From NCBI GenBank assembly GCA_958437935.1, contig CAUBPS010000005.1:56008-120007 (forward strand): 64,000 bases of DNA, in the 5' to 3' direction. The stretch is from an uncultured Collinsella sp. GTDB lineage: Bacteria > Actinomycetota > Coriobacteriia > Coriobacteriales > Coriobacteriaceae. The notes under the pieces were generated by a model, which did no database searches, was not told where the DNA came from, and worked only from the letters and a program-made list of their open reading frames with translations. This document shows positions 35,789-44,044 of this stretch, piece after piece. The position numbers and the translations under genes were made by a program. How positions within the stretch are numbered: position 1 is the stretch's first letter; each line of letters starts with the position of its first letter.

Positions 35789-36901
35789 ATGGCAAAGGTA
35801 AAAATCAGCGACGTCGCGCGCGAGGCCGGGGTTTCGCTGGGCACGGTTTCCAACGCGCTCAACCACCCCGAAAAGCTGCGCCCCGAGACCCTCAAGCTCA
35901 TCAACGAGACCATCAATCGCCTTGGCTACCTGCCCAACCAAAGCGCCCGTCAGCTCGCGGGCGGCGCCACCAAGTCCTTTGGCCTGGTGCTCCCCCGTCT
36001 CGATCACGGCTTTTCGCTCCAAATCGCCAGCGGCGCCCACAACGAGGCCCGCAAGCACGGCTACGACTTGCTCATCGCCAACGCCGATAACGACGACATT
36101 CTCGAGGACCATTACCTGCGCTATTTTATGGGCACGCAGATGTCCGGCGTCATGGTTCAGCCCATGGCGTCCCCCGACTGGCATCCGGCCATGACTAAAA
36201 TGCCCGTGCCGATCGTCCATCTGGACATCCATTGCTCCGAGCCCGGCTACTACGTAGCGGCCGACAACGAGGCCCAGGGTCGCATCATTGCCGAACTTGC
36301 CATCGCCCGCGGCGCACGCCATATCACCGTTGTGGGTAGAGCAGCATTTATGCAACTCACCCTGCGCGTCCTTGGCATTCATAAGGCGCTCGCCCTGCAC
36401 CCCGATATCAAGATCGAAGTCATCGACGCCGGCGAATGGAATACCGCCGCCGACGGCTACGGCATCGGCGCCCAAATCGCCGCGCGCCCCGCCGACGAAC
36501 GCCCCGATTTTGTCGTCGGTCTGACCGACGTGCTGGCCTCGGGCGTCATCTCGGCGCTGGTCGACAAAGGCATCGCCGTCCCCGGGCAAGTACGCGTAGC
36601 AGGTTGCGATGGCAACCCACTCGCTTGGAGCGGATCGGTCCCGCTCACTACGGTAGCGCCCCCGGGCTACGAGATTGGCCGCAAGGGCGTTCAATTGCTC
36701 ATGGAGCAAATCGAGAACAAGGTCCCGACAAAGACCAAGCATATCCACGTCAGCTCTGCCGCGCGCACCGTCACCGCGGTCACGGCCATCGAGGACATCA
36801 ACCGCCAAGAACTCGTGCGGCCGTTCCTGCTGGAACGCGCCAGCACCCAGGCAAGCAGCCAGACCGACGCCACGGCCATCAACCTCGGTGCGTATCTATA
36901 G
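35789..36901 (+). CDS. LacI family transcriptional regulator
   Basis: 370 residues from ATG 35789, AAGGGG 6 nt upstream. An upstream-open frame through the glmS antisense strand is not coding. The N-terminal HTH is MAKVKISDVAREAGVSLGTV then SNALNHPEKLRPETL, followed by the hinge RLGYLPNQSARQLAGG and a periplasmic-binding-like sugar domain (ITVVGRAAF, VVGLTDVLASGVISALVDKG, VAGCDGNPLAW). The C-terminus has an extra 25 residues. Ligand and targets are unknown; no sugar operon is adjacent, so it may act elsewhere. Its mRNA ends at the terminator at 36929. Confidence 0.92.
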   Translation: MAKVKISDVAREAGVSLGTVSNALNHPEKLRPETLKLINETINRLGYLPNQSARQLAGGATKSFGLVLPRLDHGFSLQIASGAHNEARKHGYDLLIANADNDDILEDHYLRYFMGTQMSGVMVQPMASPDWHPAMTKMPVPIVHLDIHCSEPGYYVAADNEAQGRIIAELAIARGARHITVVGRAAFMQLTLRVLGIHKALALHPDIKIEVIDAGEWNTAADGYGIGAQIAARPADERPDFVVGLTDVLASGVISALVDKGIAVPGQVRVAGCDGNPLAWSGSVPLTTVAPPGYEIGRKGVQLLMEQIENKVPTKTKHIHVSSAARTVTAVTAIEDINRQELVRPFLLERASTQASSQTDATAINLGAYL

Positions 36902-36928
36902 CACACCCGCAAGTATGCTAAGTCGCCG

Positions 36929-36974
36929 CTCAAGCAAAAGGGGCCCGACCATTGCCGGACCCCTTTTGCTTGAG
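36929..36974. terminator. bidirectional terminator, LacI-type gene / HAD gene
   Basis: CTCAAGCAAAAGGGG and CCCCTTTTGCTTGAG form a perfect 15-bp stem. Confidence 0.85.
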
Positions 36975-37014
36975 CGCAAACGTGGGCAATTGCTCGTTTC
37001 AACACCGCAATTGT

Positions 37015-37665
37015 CTAGCGCACGGCCTTGACCGCCGCCGCCAGATCGAACAGCGTATCGAGCACGGCCTCGCAGCCATCCACCACGTCCTGCGGCAGCG
37101 GCACGATATCGGGGACGGCGAAGACATGGCATCCGGCCGTGATGCCCGAGACGCAGCCGTTGCGCGAATCCTCGACCACGGCACATTCCTCGGGAGCAAA
37201 GCCCGCGCGCTCGCAGGCGAGCAGATACATCTCGGGGTCGGGCTTGCCGTGCACGACGTCCTCGCCACACGTTACCGTTTCAAACTTGTCAAAAAGACCG
37301 ACCATCTTAAGGTTGCGCTCGGCCGTAACGAGGCGCGACGACGTCGCTAGACCCACGTGATAGCCCGCAGCCAGCAGCTCGTCTAGGCACTCGGCGGCAC
37401 CGGCCTTAAGTTCCAGTTCGGTCTTGACCATCTCGTCGCGAATCTCCTTGTGGCGACGATAGATCGCCTCGGTGGTTTCGTGGCTGCCATAATGCTTATC
37501 AAGGATGTCCATAACATCGGGCAGCGTGCGGCCGATAAACTGATGGATCAGCGCTTCATCAATCGCGAGCCCCAGCTCAGCGGCGCCTGCCTTCCAGGCC
37601 TTAATCCCCAAACGCTCGGTATCGACCAGCGTTCCATCCATGTCAAAAATAACAGCCTTGATCAT
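37015..37665 (-). CDS. HAD superfamily phosphatase (beta-phosphoglucomutase-like)
   Basis: 216 residues from ATG 37665 (MIKAVIFDMDGTLVDTERLG), with GGGGGA upstream. HAD motifs: DMDGTLVDTE (I, with both catalytic Asp), VGLATSSRL (II), KPDPEMYLLACER (III) and VVEDSRNGCVSGITAGC (IV). The helical cap with FIGRTLPDVMDIL places it in the class of phosphatases/phosphomutases acting on small sugar phosphates. A mutase would need the post-motif I pattern of PGM, so a phosphatase is more likely. Monocistronic and divergent from larE. Confidence 0.88.
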   Translation of the reverse strand: MIKAVIFDMDGTLVDTERLGIKAWKAGAAELGLAIDEALIHQFIGRTLPDVMDILDKHYGSHETTEAIYRRHKEIRDEMVKTELELKAGAAECLDELLAAGYHVGLATSSRLVTAERNLKMVGLFDKFETVTCGEDVVHGKPDPEMYLLACERAGFAPEECAVVEDSRNGCVSGITAGCHVFAVPDIVPLPQDVVDGCEAVLDTLFDLAAAVKAVR

Positions 37666-37838
37666 ATCGGTCCCCCATCGACTCTCGCTGTCGCGTTGCT
37701 GCAACTCTACCGCATTTGGCAACTTGTATATAACGTATATGCCATATTGCACTTTCGTTACACAGATAGAAGTCTTATGGCAAGTAACGCATTAGGATTA
37801 TAGTTTTCGATCGAGTACTCAACGATAAGGATCGTTTC

Positions 37839-38717
37839 ATGATTTTAGACACCACGGCACCCGCAGAGGAGCTTCAAGACAAGCTATCGGCGCTCGAACA
37901 GCTGCTTTTGGCATACAGGCGCGTGGCTATCGGGTTTTCCGGCGGCGTTGACAGCAGCTTTTTGGCCGCCGTATGCGCCCGCGTCATGCCTACCAATACC
38001 CTCCTCGTCCATCTCACCACGCCGCTCATCGGCACGCCCGAGCAGGCTTCGTTTGAGCAGTCCGTTGATGGGCAGGCCAATGAGGGGCCGCATTTTAAGC
38101 TCCCCGTGCTCAATCTTTCGGTTGATCAGCTGCAGCTCCCCCAAGTAGCCTGCAACGATGCCAATCGCTGCTACCACTGCAAGCACGCCGGCTTTACCGC
38201 CATCGTCAACCACGCCAAGTCGCTCGGCTTTCCCACCGTCATCGATGGCAGCAATGCAAGCGATCGCGGTGACTACCGCCCCGGCATGCGTGCGGCAGAA
38301 GAGCTCGGCGTACGCTCACCCCTTATGGAGGTCGGCTTTACCAAGGACGAAGAGCGCGAGCTGCTGCGCGCATGGGGTTATCCCGTTTGGAACCTGCCGG
38401 CGGGAGCATGTCTTGCCACGCGCGTCCCCACGGGCGAGGAGCTTACGCGCGAGAAGGTCGATTTAATCCGCGCCTGCGAGGATTACCTGCACGATCTTGA
38501 TCTGGCACAGGTACGCGCGCGCTTGATCGGCGGCTGCATGCATATCGAGGCCGCACCCGCAGATGTCGCCAAGATTGCTGCCCTCGGCGGCAACGCCGTC
38601 GATGCCGAGGGCAAAACCCCGCTGCCCGCCGTTATCGAGTCCGCGCTGCGCGAACTGGGCTGCGACCATATCTCCCCCGAGGTCACCCCCTACATCCACG
38701 GCAACATGAATCTTTAG
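37839..38717 (+). CDS. LarE-like ATP-dependent sulfur transferase
   Basis: 292 residues. PP-loop ATP pyrophosphatase motif FSGGVDSSFLAAV near residue 34, then NRCYHCKHAGF, IDGSNASDRGDYRPG and PAGACLATRVPTGEEL. The last contains the cysteine that in LarE proteins either is sacrificed or helps transfer sulfur to the pyridinium-dicarboxylate cofactor of lactate racemase. Start ATG 37839 with AAGGA. No larA, larB or larC is in the window, so it either acts with distant lar genes or has another sulfur-transfer role. A family B element and several repeats follow its stop. Confidence 0.85.
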   Translation: MILDTTAPAEELQDKLSALEQLLLAYRRVAIGFSGGVDSSFLAAVCARVMPTNTLLVHLTTPLIGTPEQASFEQSVDGQANEGPHFKLPVLNLSVDQLQLPQVACNDANRCYHCKHAGFTAIVNHAKSLGFPTVIDGSNASDRGDYRPGMRAAEELGVRSPLMEVGFTKDEERELLRAWGYPVWNLPAGACLATRVPTGEELTREKVDLIRACEDYLHDLDLAQVRARLIGGCMHIEAAPADVAKIAALGGNAVDAEGKTPLPAVIESALRELGCDHISPEVTPYIHGNMNL

Positions 38718-38718
38718 G

Positions 38719-38863
38719 TTACGCCGTTTTACAAACGGCGTAACTGCTCGGCGCTGCGCGGGCCCCGGGCACGGCAATCTGACGTTCAACTTCACGGGCG
38801 CGACCAAAAGGTCAGCGCCCGCTTGTTTCACGTCACCTTACCGCACCCGGAGCCCGCTCGCTC
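38719..38863. repeat. variable-arm hairpin element, family B, copy 2, with preceding small hairpin
   Basis: Small hairpin TTACGCCGTT..AACGGCGTAA (38720-38744), then arms GCGGGCCCCGGGCACGGCAA and TTACCGCACCCGGAGCCCGC around the conserved core ATCTGACGTTCAA, stem CGGGCGC/GCGCCCG capped by GACC-AAAA-GGTC, and TTTCACGTCACC. The four arm mismatches are all C/A on the plus strand (G.U on the minus strand). The inner stem changed a G/T pair of copy 1 into a G/C pair. Confidence 0.75.
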
Positions 38864-38892
38864 GCATATGCTCAACCTGCACTGCGTTAACT

Positions 38893-38943
38893 GACCTGCC
38901 AATAAGGGACAGGTTTATTTTGGCAGGTTTTATCTGGGGAAAT
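38893..38943. repeat. TTTGGCAGG repeat, copy 3
   Basis: GACCTGCCAATAAGGGACAG then GTTTATTTTGGCAGGTTTTA and TCTGGGG. Same orientation as copy 1. Confidence 0.75.
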
Positions 38944-39014
38944 ATCGCGAGGCAGTCGCCCCCCCTAGCACCCATCTCACTTCGAGAGACACAAGAGGGG
39001 CGACTCGCCTGCAT

Positions 39015-39150
39015 CTACTTCTTCCGATAGCGGCGGTTGCGGCTCGTCGACGAACCCATTACTTCGATGAGCCCTTTATCCTCCATTTTTGGCAGATGGT
39101 AGCGGACGGACGAATTTTGGCATTCCGTCTCTCTAAAACAATAGATTTAT
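39015..39150 (-). pseudogene. remnant of a winged-helix regulator C-terminus
   Basis: Reading the minus strand into the stop at 39015-39017 gives QNSSVRYHLPKMEDKGLIEV then MGSSTSRNRRYRKK, a typical ArsR/Fic-associated winged-helix recognition segment. Upstream the frame reaches a TAA near 39152 with no start codon, so the gene is truncated. It runs straight into the TTAGAGAGA cluster. In AlbA/Schlafen-type ATP-binding proteins such a wHTH sits at the C-terminus, which is a possible origin. Confidence 0.5.
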
Positions 39151-39317
39151 CTCTCTAACGTTTCGTATATCTCTCTAACTTTAGAGAGATAAGCGCCTTG
39201 TTTTAGAGAGACATTTAGAGAGATGTATCGAATTCACTGTTAGATTGCCCAATGTTATCTCTTTAACTAGCTTTCTCTTTAGAGAGACATTTAGAGAGAC
39301 GAGCGCAATCTCTCTAA
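39128..39317. repeat. cluster of ten TTAGAGAGA / TCTCTCTAA sites
   Basis: Nine exact 9-mers and one variant lie in 190 bp of AT-rich DNA. TCTCTCTAA starts at 39128, 39150, 39170 and 39309; TTAGAGAGA at 39181, 39203, 39215, 39279 and 39291; variant TCTCTTTAA at 39258. The sites at 39170 and 39181 form a perfect dyad with a 2-bp spacer, and two pairs are 12 bp apart. The pattern looks like a dense binding-site array or a local amplification. Confidence 0.8.
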
Positions 39318-39389
39318 TCAAGGGCTCCACTCTTTAAGGTGCACACTTCCTAACCGTGCCCTAAGTTGCGGTGAAATAACTCACGATTA

Positions 39390-39437
39390 GCCTGCCAAAA
39401 AGCGACAGGTTTATTTTGGCAGGTTTTATCTGGGGAA
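39390..39437. repeat. TTTGGCAGG repeat, copy 4
   Basis: GCCTGCCAAAAAGCGACAGG then TTTATTTTGGCAGG and TTTTATCTGGGG. The CTAAGTTGCGGTGAAATAAC stretch just before it resembles one arm of the palindrome at 16824. Confidence 0.75.
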
Positions 39438-39445
39438 ACGCAAAT

Positions 39446-39483
39446 AGGGCCGTGACACCCATACGGCGTCGCGGCCCTTTTCC
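39446..39483. terminator. terminator at the end of the PTS operon
   Basis: AGGGCCGTGAC and GTCGCGGCCCT pair with one A/C or G/T mismatch, followed by T's on the plus strand and ATTTG on the minus strand. Confidence 0.55.
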
Positions 39484-39520
39484 TTGGAGAAGGATCAATT
39501 GATTGAACGGGATGACCGTT

Positions 39521-39973
39521 CTAGTCTTCGAGTCCGCTATTGATGAGCTCCGCAATCTCAACGGGATCGGTGCTCGCGCGCACCTTGTCACGGAAGCCGG
39601 CGTCCATCAGCATCACGGCAGCCTTGGAGAGCAGACGCAGGTGCGTAGTTCCGGCCTCGCCGGCGGGCACGTACAGCGCGAGCGCAACATCGACGGGCAC
39701 CCCATCGAAGCTCGGCCATTCAACGGGCTCGGTCAGTTTAAGCACGGCAACGCCCGGCGTGTGGATCGCGTCGCTTTTGGCATGCGGAACGGCAAAACCG
39801 GCGACAAGGCCGGTCTCGGCCTCGTTCTCGCGAGCAATGAAGGCGGCCTCTACGGCAGATGCGTCATCGGCAAAGCCGAGCTCGATGGCCTGCTCGGACA
39901 AATAATGTAGGGCGTCCTCGCGCGAGGCGGCGGTATACCCGATTGTCACTTGGTTGGCAGATACAAATCCCAT
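39521..39973 (-). CDS. PTS EIIA component (fructose/mannitol type)
   Basis: 150 residues, one PTS EIIA-2 domain. The phospho-accepting histidine is in LVAGFAVPHAKSDAIHTPGV (truncated to the core GFAVPHAKS). TEPVEWPSFDGVPVDVALAL follows as in EIIA-Fru. It would receive phosphate from HPr and pass it to the EIIB domain of 44045-45517, which lacks its own IIA. Last gene of the six-gene operon. AAGGAAGG precedes the start. Confidence 0.92.
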   Translation of the reverse strand: MGFVSANQVTIGYTAASREDALHYLSEQAIELGFADDASAVEAAFIARENEAETGLVAGFAVPHAKSDAIHTPGVAVLKLTEPVEWPSFDGVPVDVALALYVPAGEAGTTHLRLLSKAAVMLMDAGFRDKVRASTDPVEIAELINSGLED

Positions 39974-39984
39974 GGAAACCTTCC

Positions 39985-40923
39985 TTACAACACGGACCTG
40001 ACCGCAGCTTCGATGCCGTCGGCGTCCAAACCGTACTTGTGCAGCAAATCGACCGCAGGGCCGGACTCGCCATACACATCGCGCACGCCGACGCGACGCA
40101 TCGGCACCGGATGCTGCTCTGCGAGCACCGAGGCCACGGCCTCGCCAAGACCACCGATAATCGAATGCTCCTCGGCGGTGACCACGCGACCGGTCTTCTT
40201 GGCGCTGGCAACCACCAGGCGCTCATCAAGCGGCTTGATCGTGTGCATATTGATGACCTCGGCATCGATACCATCGGCAGCGAGCGCCTCGGCAGCCTCA
40301 AGCGCCTCGGCGACCATAAGGCCACAAGCGATGATGGTCACATCGGACCCCTCGCGCACGACCACGCCGCGACCAATCTTGAACTCATAGTCCTCGTGAT
40401 CGTTAATGACCGGCGTTGCCAGGCGTCCGAAGCGCATGTAGACCGGTCCCTCAAACTCATAGGCGGCGCGCACGCAAGCGCGAGCCTCGATGTCATCGGC
40501 GGGAACGATTACCGTCATACCCGGGATCGTGCGCATGAGTGCGATATCCTCGCAGCACTGGTGCGTGGCGCCGTCTTCACCGACCGAGATACCCGCATGC
40601 GTGGCACCGATTTTGACGTTGAGGTGCGGATAGCCAATGGAATTACGCACTTGTTCGTACGCGCGACCGGCGGCAAACATCGCAAAGGTGCTCGCAAAGG
40701 CGACGTGGCCCGTGGTCGCGATGCCGGCGGCGAGCCCCATCAGGTTGCTCTCGGCAATGCCGGCGTCGTAGAAGCGCTCAGGGTGCGCAGCCTTAAACTT
40801 ACCGGTCTGCGTGGCGGCGGCCAGGTCGGCATCGAGAACCACAAAGTCATCGCGCTCATTGCCCAGCTCGACAAGTGCCTCGCCATAGCTAACGCGCGTG
40901 GCGACTTTCTTGACGTCTGCCAT
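39985..40923 (-). CDS. transketolase, C-terminal subunit (split enzyme)
   Basis: 312 residues, equal to the pyrimidine-binding and C-terminal domains of transketolase. Conserved: the YGEALVELGNERDDFVVLDA start, FAMFAAGRAYEQVRNSIGYP, GATHAGISVGEDGATHQCCE with its TPP-proximal Glu region, and TAEEHSIIGGLGEAVASVL. Its ATG overlaps the stop of the N-terminal subunit (TAATG), so the two are made together and should form a heterotetramer. It transfers two-carbon units between ketose and aldose phosphates. Confidence 0.93.
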   Translation of the reverse strand: MADVKKVATRVSYGEALVELGNERDDFVVLDADLAAATQTGKFKAAHPERFYDAGIAESNLMGLAAGIATTGHVAFASTFAMFAAGRAYEQVRNSIGYPHLNVKIGATHAGISVGEDGATHQCCEDIALMRTIPGMTVIVPADDIEARACVRAAYEFEGPVYMRFGRLATPVINDHEDYEFKIGRGVVVREGSDVTIIACGLMVAEALEAAEALAADGIDAEVINMHTIKPLDERLVVASAKKTGRVVTAEEHSIIGGLGEAVASVLAEQHPVPMRRVGVRDVYGESGPAVDLLHKYGLDADGIEAAVRSVL

Positions 40924-41753
40924 TAGAGCTCCTCCCCTGCCGCTGCGAGCTCGGCCATGGCCTGCTCAAACTGTTCATCGTTGGGTGCCTTGCCGTGCCA
41001 GCCCACCTGGTTTTCCATAAAGGAGACGCCCTTGCCCTTCACCGTCTCGGCGATAATGGCCACGGGCGAGTCGCTCACTTTGCGGGCCTCGGCAAAGGCG
41101 GCGGCAATCTGCGCCATGTCGTTACCGTCGGCGAGCTCGATCACATGCCACTTAAAGGCGCGGAACTTGTCAGCGAGCGGCATGGCCGAGTTAACTTCAT
41201 CGATTGTGCCGTCAATCTGCAAGCCGTTGTGGTCGACGACGGCAACAAGATTGTCGAGCGCATGGTTGCCGGCAAACATGGCCGCCTCCCACACCTGGCC
41301 CTCCTCGCACTCGCCGTCGCCCAGCAACGTGTAGACGCGGTAGCTGTCACCCCAGTGCTTTGCGGCGAGTGCCATTCCAACCGCGGCGGAGATGCCCTGA
41401 CCGAGCGATCCGGTGGACATATCGATGCCAGGGGCGTCGTTCATGTTGGGATGGCCCTGCAGTCGGCTGCCAATATGACGCAGCGTCTCGAGCTCTTCGA
41501 CGGGAAAATAGCCGCGATTTGCCAACACCGAATACAGGCCCGGCGCCGCGTGACCCTTGGAGAGCACAAAGCGATCGCGATCGGCCTTGTGAGGGTCGGC
41601 AGGATCGATATTCATTTCCTCAAAGTACAGATACGCCATGATGTCGGCAGCACCGAGCGATCCACCCGGGTGTCCCGACTTGGCCGCGTGAACCGCAGTC
41701 ACGACACCCTTCCTGACCTCATTGGCGACCTTCGCCAGCTCCTGGTTGGTCAT
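40923..41753 (-). CDS. transketolase, N-terminal TPP-binding subunit (split enzyme)
   Basis: 276 residues from ATG 41753, with GAGAGG upstream. It carries AKSGHPGGSLGAADIMAYLY and the TPP/magnesium motif LLGDGECEEGQVWEAAMFAG then NHALDNLVAVVDHNGLQ. Together with 39985-40923 it makes one transketolase. Split transketolases are common in Gram-positive anaerobes and archaea. Its place in a sugar PTS operon suggests it processes the imported sugar through pentose phosphates rather than serving only housekeeping needs. Confidence 0.93.
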   Translation of the reverse strand: MTNQELAKVANEVRKGVVTAVHAAKSGHPGGSLGAADIMAYLYFEEMNIDPADPHKADRDRFVLSKGHAAPGLYSVLANRGYFPVEELETLRHIGSRLQGHPNMNDAPGIDMSTGSLGQGISAAVGMALAAKHWGDSYRVYTLLGDGECEEGQVWEAAMFAGNHALDNLVAVVDHNGLQIDGTIDEVNSAMPLADKFRAFKWHVIELADGNDMAQIAAAFAEARKVSDSPVAIIAETVKGKGVSFMENQVGWHGKAPNDEQFEQAMAELAAAGEEL

Positions 41754-41816
41754 ACGAATTCCTCTCTTGAGAACAACCCCGGCACCGGATGACGCGATGC
41801 CGGGGCAATCCACTCG

Positions 41817-42500
41817 TTAAGCCTGAGCGACGACCTTCTGCCAGTCAGCCTCAAAAGAGGCGAGGCCCTGGTCGGTCAGCGGATGATGCAGGCACTTCTT
41901 GAGAGCGGCCATGGGCACGGTCGCAATATCGGCACCGAGTAGCGCGGCCTGGGTCACGTGGTTGGGCGTACGAACCGAGGCGGTGATGATCTCGACGGTG
42001 TCGTCGACGTTCTTGCCCGTCCAGTCGTAGTTCTTAATGCAGGTCACGACGTTGTCGAGCCGCGAGATACCGTCCTCGGCGATGTCATCGAAACGACCGA
42101 CAAACGGGCTGATGTAGCGAGCACCGGCATTGGCGGCCATAAGGGCCTGCGTCGGCGAGAAGACGAGCGTCATGTTGACGCGCACGCCAGCATCGGCCAG
42201 CGCACGGCAGGCGGCAAGGCCGGCCTCGCACACGGGAAGCTTGACCACGATGTTGGGGGCGAGGGCGGCAAGGCGCTTGCCCTCCTCGATCATACCCTCG
42301 GCAGTGGTAGCGGTAGACTCGGCGGAAACGGGCAGGCCCTCGCAGAGCTCGGCAATCTTGAGCATATGCGGCTCAAAGTCGGCAAGCTTGCCGCCGGTCT
42401 TGGCGTACAGGGACGGGTTGGTGGTAACACCGGCCAGGCAGCCCCAGCTCTTGGCCTCGGCGATCTCGTCCAGATTGGCGGTATCGATAAAGAACTTCAT
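41817..42500 (-). CDS. fructose-6-phosphate aldolase / transaldolase-like protein
   Basis: 227 residues from ATG 42500, AAGGAG 8 nt upstream. The short transaldolase fold (about 215-230 residues) is recognised from MKFFIDTANLDEIAEAKSWG, GVTTNPSLYAKTG, NIVVKLPVCEAGLAA with the Schiff-base Lys, and YISPFVGRFDDIAEDG. The family includes FsaA/TalC: members act as transaldolase or as fructose-6-phosphate (dihydroxyacetone-forming) aldolase. Assignment between the two needs biochemical data. In the operon it sits between the GatZ-like protein and the split transketolase. Confidence 0.9.
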   Translation of the reverse strand: MKFFIDTANLDEIAEAKSWGCLAGVTTNPSLYAKTGGKLADFEPHMLKIAELCEGLPVSAESTATTAEGMIEEGKRLAALAPNIVVKLPVCEAGLAACRALADAGVRVNMTLVFSPTQALMAANAGARYISPFVGRFDDIAEDGISRLDNVVTCIKNYDWTGKNVDDTVEIITASVRTPNHVTQAALLGADIATVPMAALKKCLHHPLTDQGLASFEADWQKVVAQA

Positions 42501-42537
42501 GGTGCAAACTCCTTCGAAGGAATCCAAAACTCAAAAA

Positions 42538-42568
42538 ATAGGACAAAGGGGATGTCCCTTTGTCCTAT
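42538..42568. repeat. GGGACAG-family palindrome within the PTS operon
   Basis: ATAGGACAAAGGG and CCCTTTGTCCTAT around GATGT: the inner AAAGGG/CCCTTT matches 23657-23686 but the outer arms have changed on both sides. Confidence 0.75.
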
Positions 42569-42625
42569 GTGCCGGGCCTGCGGCTGGGACATGCCCCAGG
42601 CCCGGCGTCGCGTAGGAAAAGCTAC

Positions 42626-43900
42626 TTACTCGGCAAGAGCGGCCTCGATGCGGGTCGTGACGCCCTTGAGGTTAAGACCGACGACGTACTGCTTGATCGG
42701 GCGCTTGATGTGCTCGATGACAAAGCGCTTGCCGTCGATGTCCTGAGCGGCGAGGTTGCGGTAGAGCTTCTCGACCTGCTCCTTGACCTCGGGATCGTTG
42801 AACGCATAGTGACCGGAGACATCCAGGATCTTCAGGCTGAGCTCATCGTCGGCAAGAATGTCGTCGACCTGCAGGTTGACGTCGTCGCCAGTCATCCACT
42901 TGCGCCAGCGCTCGGTCTTGATAGCCTTGACCAGCAGGGTGTGATACAGGTCGGAGGGGTCATCGCACAGACCGTTGTCGACCAGGATCTGCTCGGTGGC
43001 GCAGAGCTTGAGGTAGGCGCGGGTCTCCTCGGTGCCATACTGCGGAGCAACGTTGGAGGCGGTCACGTGTGCCGGGATGTGCTCGAGCAGCGTCGCGTCG
43101 TCCAGATAGTCGGCGTTGTGCTCCTTCAGGCCCACGCCGTAGCGCTTAGCCATGTCGGCGAGCTCGCGGGCATTCTTGAAGTTGTAATGGCCGACCTGCT
43201 CGGTCCAACGGGTGAGCGTACCGGTCTGGCCGACGATAAAGGTGGGCATGGGGCAGCCGCGCTTCTCGAGCTCGGGCTGCAGCTGAGAAATGAACTCCTC
43301 GTACTTATCGGTAGAGGTCAAGCCGCCATTGGTCTCCTCGGTACCGACCTCATAGGCAACCTCGGGCAGGTTATGCTCGCGACGGTACTGCTCAAGGTAG
43401 TCGATAAGATCAATCGTGCGGCGAAGCACCACGTCGAGCGGAATAACCTTGCCGATCTGATAGGGGTCCTTGGTGGGGTCGACCATCAGCAGGTCAAAGC
43501 CCGCCTCCATGTCAGCGACGAAGGACTTGCGGGCGAGCTCCATGGCCTCGTCCTCGGGCAGGTGGGCGTTACGCTCCTCGTCGCGCTGCCACGGACCGCC
43601 GTGATCGCGGCACAGGTAGTACGGACCGGTGTAACCCACCTCGTCGGCAACCTTCTTGATGTCGGCGGCAAAGCGCGTCTGGTCCCAACCGTTGACGTAG
43701 CCGGCGCCCATCTCGTCCATATCGACCTGGTTGCGGCTGGCGATAAACATGGGCGGGAAATCCTCGTCCTTGGCAAGCTCGAACACGGCCTGAATCAGGT
43801 TGGGGCTCATGGGGCCAATGCCGACCATGGTTGCGTGATCGCCGCTATCCTGCAGCTTGAGCATGCCCTGAACGGCCTGACGGATGGTGAGGTTGGACAT
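42626..43900 (-). CDS. GatZ/KbaZ-like protein (tagatose-bisphosphate aldolase non-catalytic subunit family)
   Basis: 424 residues, the length of GatZ/KbaZ proteins (PF08013). Family-like segments are FIASRNQVDMDEMGAGYVNG, DIKKVADEVGYTGPYYLCRD-HGGPW and the C-terminal IKRPIKQYVVGLNLKGV. In E. coli GatZ and KbaZ support the class II aldolases GatY and KbaY; no such aldolase is in this operon. Here it may instead act as a kinase or aldolase partner for the imported sugar phosphate, as has been proposed for some homologues. Function is therefore only loosely assigned. Ribosome site GGAGAAGGAG precedes the ATG. Confidence 0.75.
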   Translation of the reverse strand: MSNLTIRQAVQGMLKLQDSGDHATMVGIGPMSPNLIQAVFELAKDEDFPPMFIASRNQVDMDEMGAGYVNGWDQTRFAADIKKVADEVGYTGPYYLCRDHGGPWQRDEERNAHLPEDEAMELARKSFVADMEAGFDLLMVDPTKDPYQIGKVIPLDVVLRRTIDLIDYLEQYRREHNLPEVAYEVGTEETNGGLTSTDKYEEFISQLQPELEKRGCPMPTFIVGQTGTLTRWTEQVGHYNFKNARELADMAKRYGVGLKEHNADYLDDATLLEHIPAHVTASNVAPQYGTEETRAYLKLCATEQILVDNGLCDDPSDLYHTLLVKAIKTERWRKWMTGDDVNLQVDDILADDELSLKILDVSGHYAFNDPEVKEQVEKLYRNLAAQDIDGKRFVIEHIKRPIKQYVVGLNLKGVTTRIEAALAE

Positions 43901-43969
43901 TTTGTTCTCCTTCTCCAGAGGATTTTTGACAAAAGTTCCCTGGGACCCAGATGTGGGCCCTATCAGTAC

Positions 43970-44030
43970 GGATGGATTTTGTTGTGTAGGGGCGGTTGTG
44001 CGGAGTCAAATCCATCCCTCCGCACAACCG
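43970..44030 (-). ncRNA. predicted H-type pseudoknot in the IIBC-gatZ intercistronic RNA
   Basis: In the minus-strand transcript, CGGTTGTGCGGAG (44030-44018) pairs with CTCCGCACAACCG (44005-43993), a 13-bp stem. Its 12-nt loop contains GGATGGATTT (44017-44008), which is the exact complement of AAATCCATCC (43979-43970) 13 nt downstream. The arrangement is A-B-A'-B', a pseudoknot or two competing pairings. It begins 14 nt after the IIBC stop and lies about 70 nt before the next start; a further GGGCCCA/TGGGTCCC hairpin follows. Confidence 0.6.
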
Positions 44031-44044
44031 GAGTCCTTAAAGGT

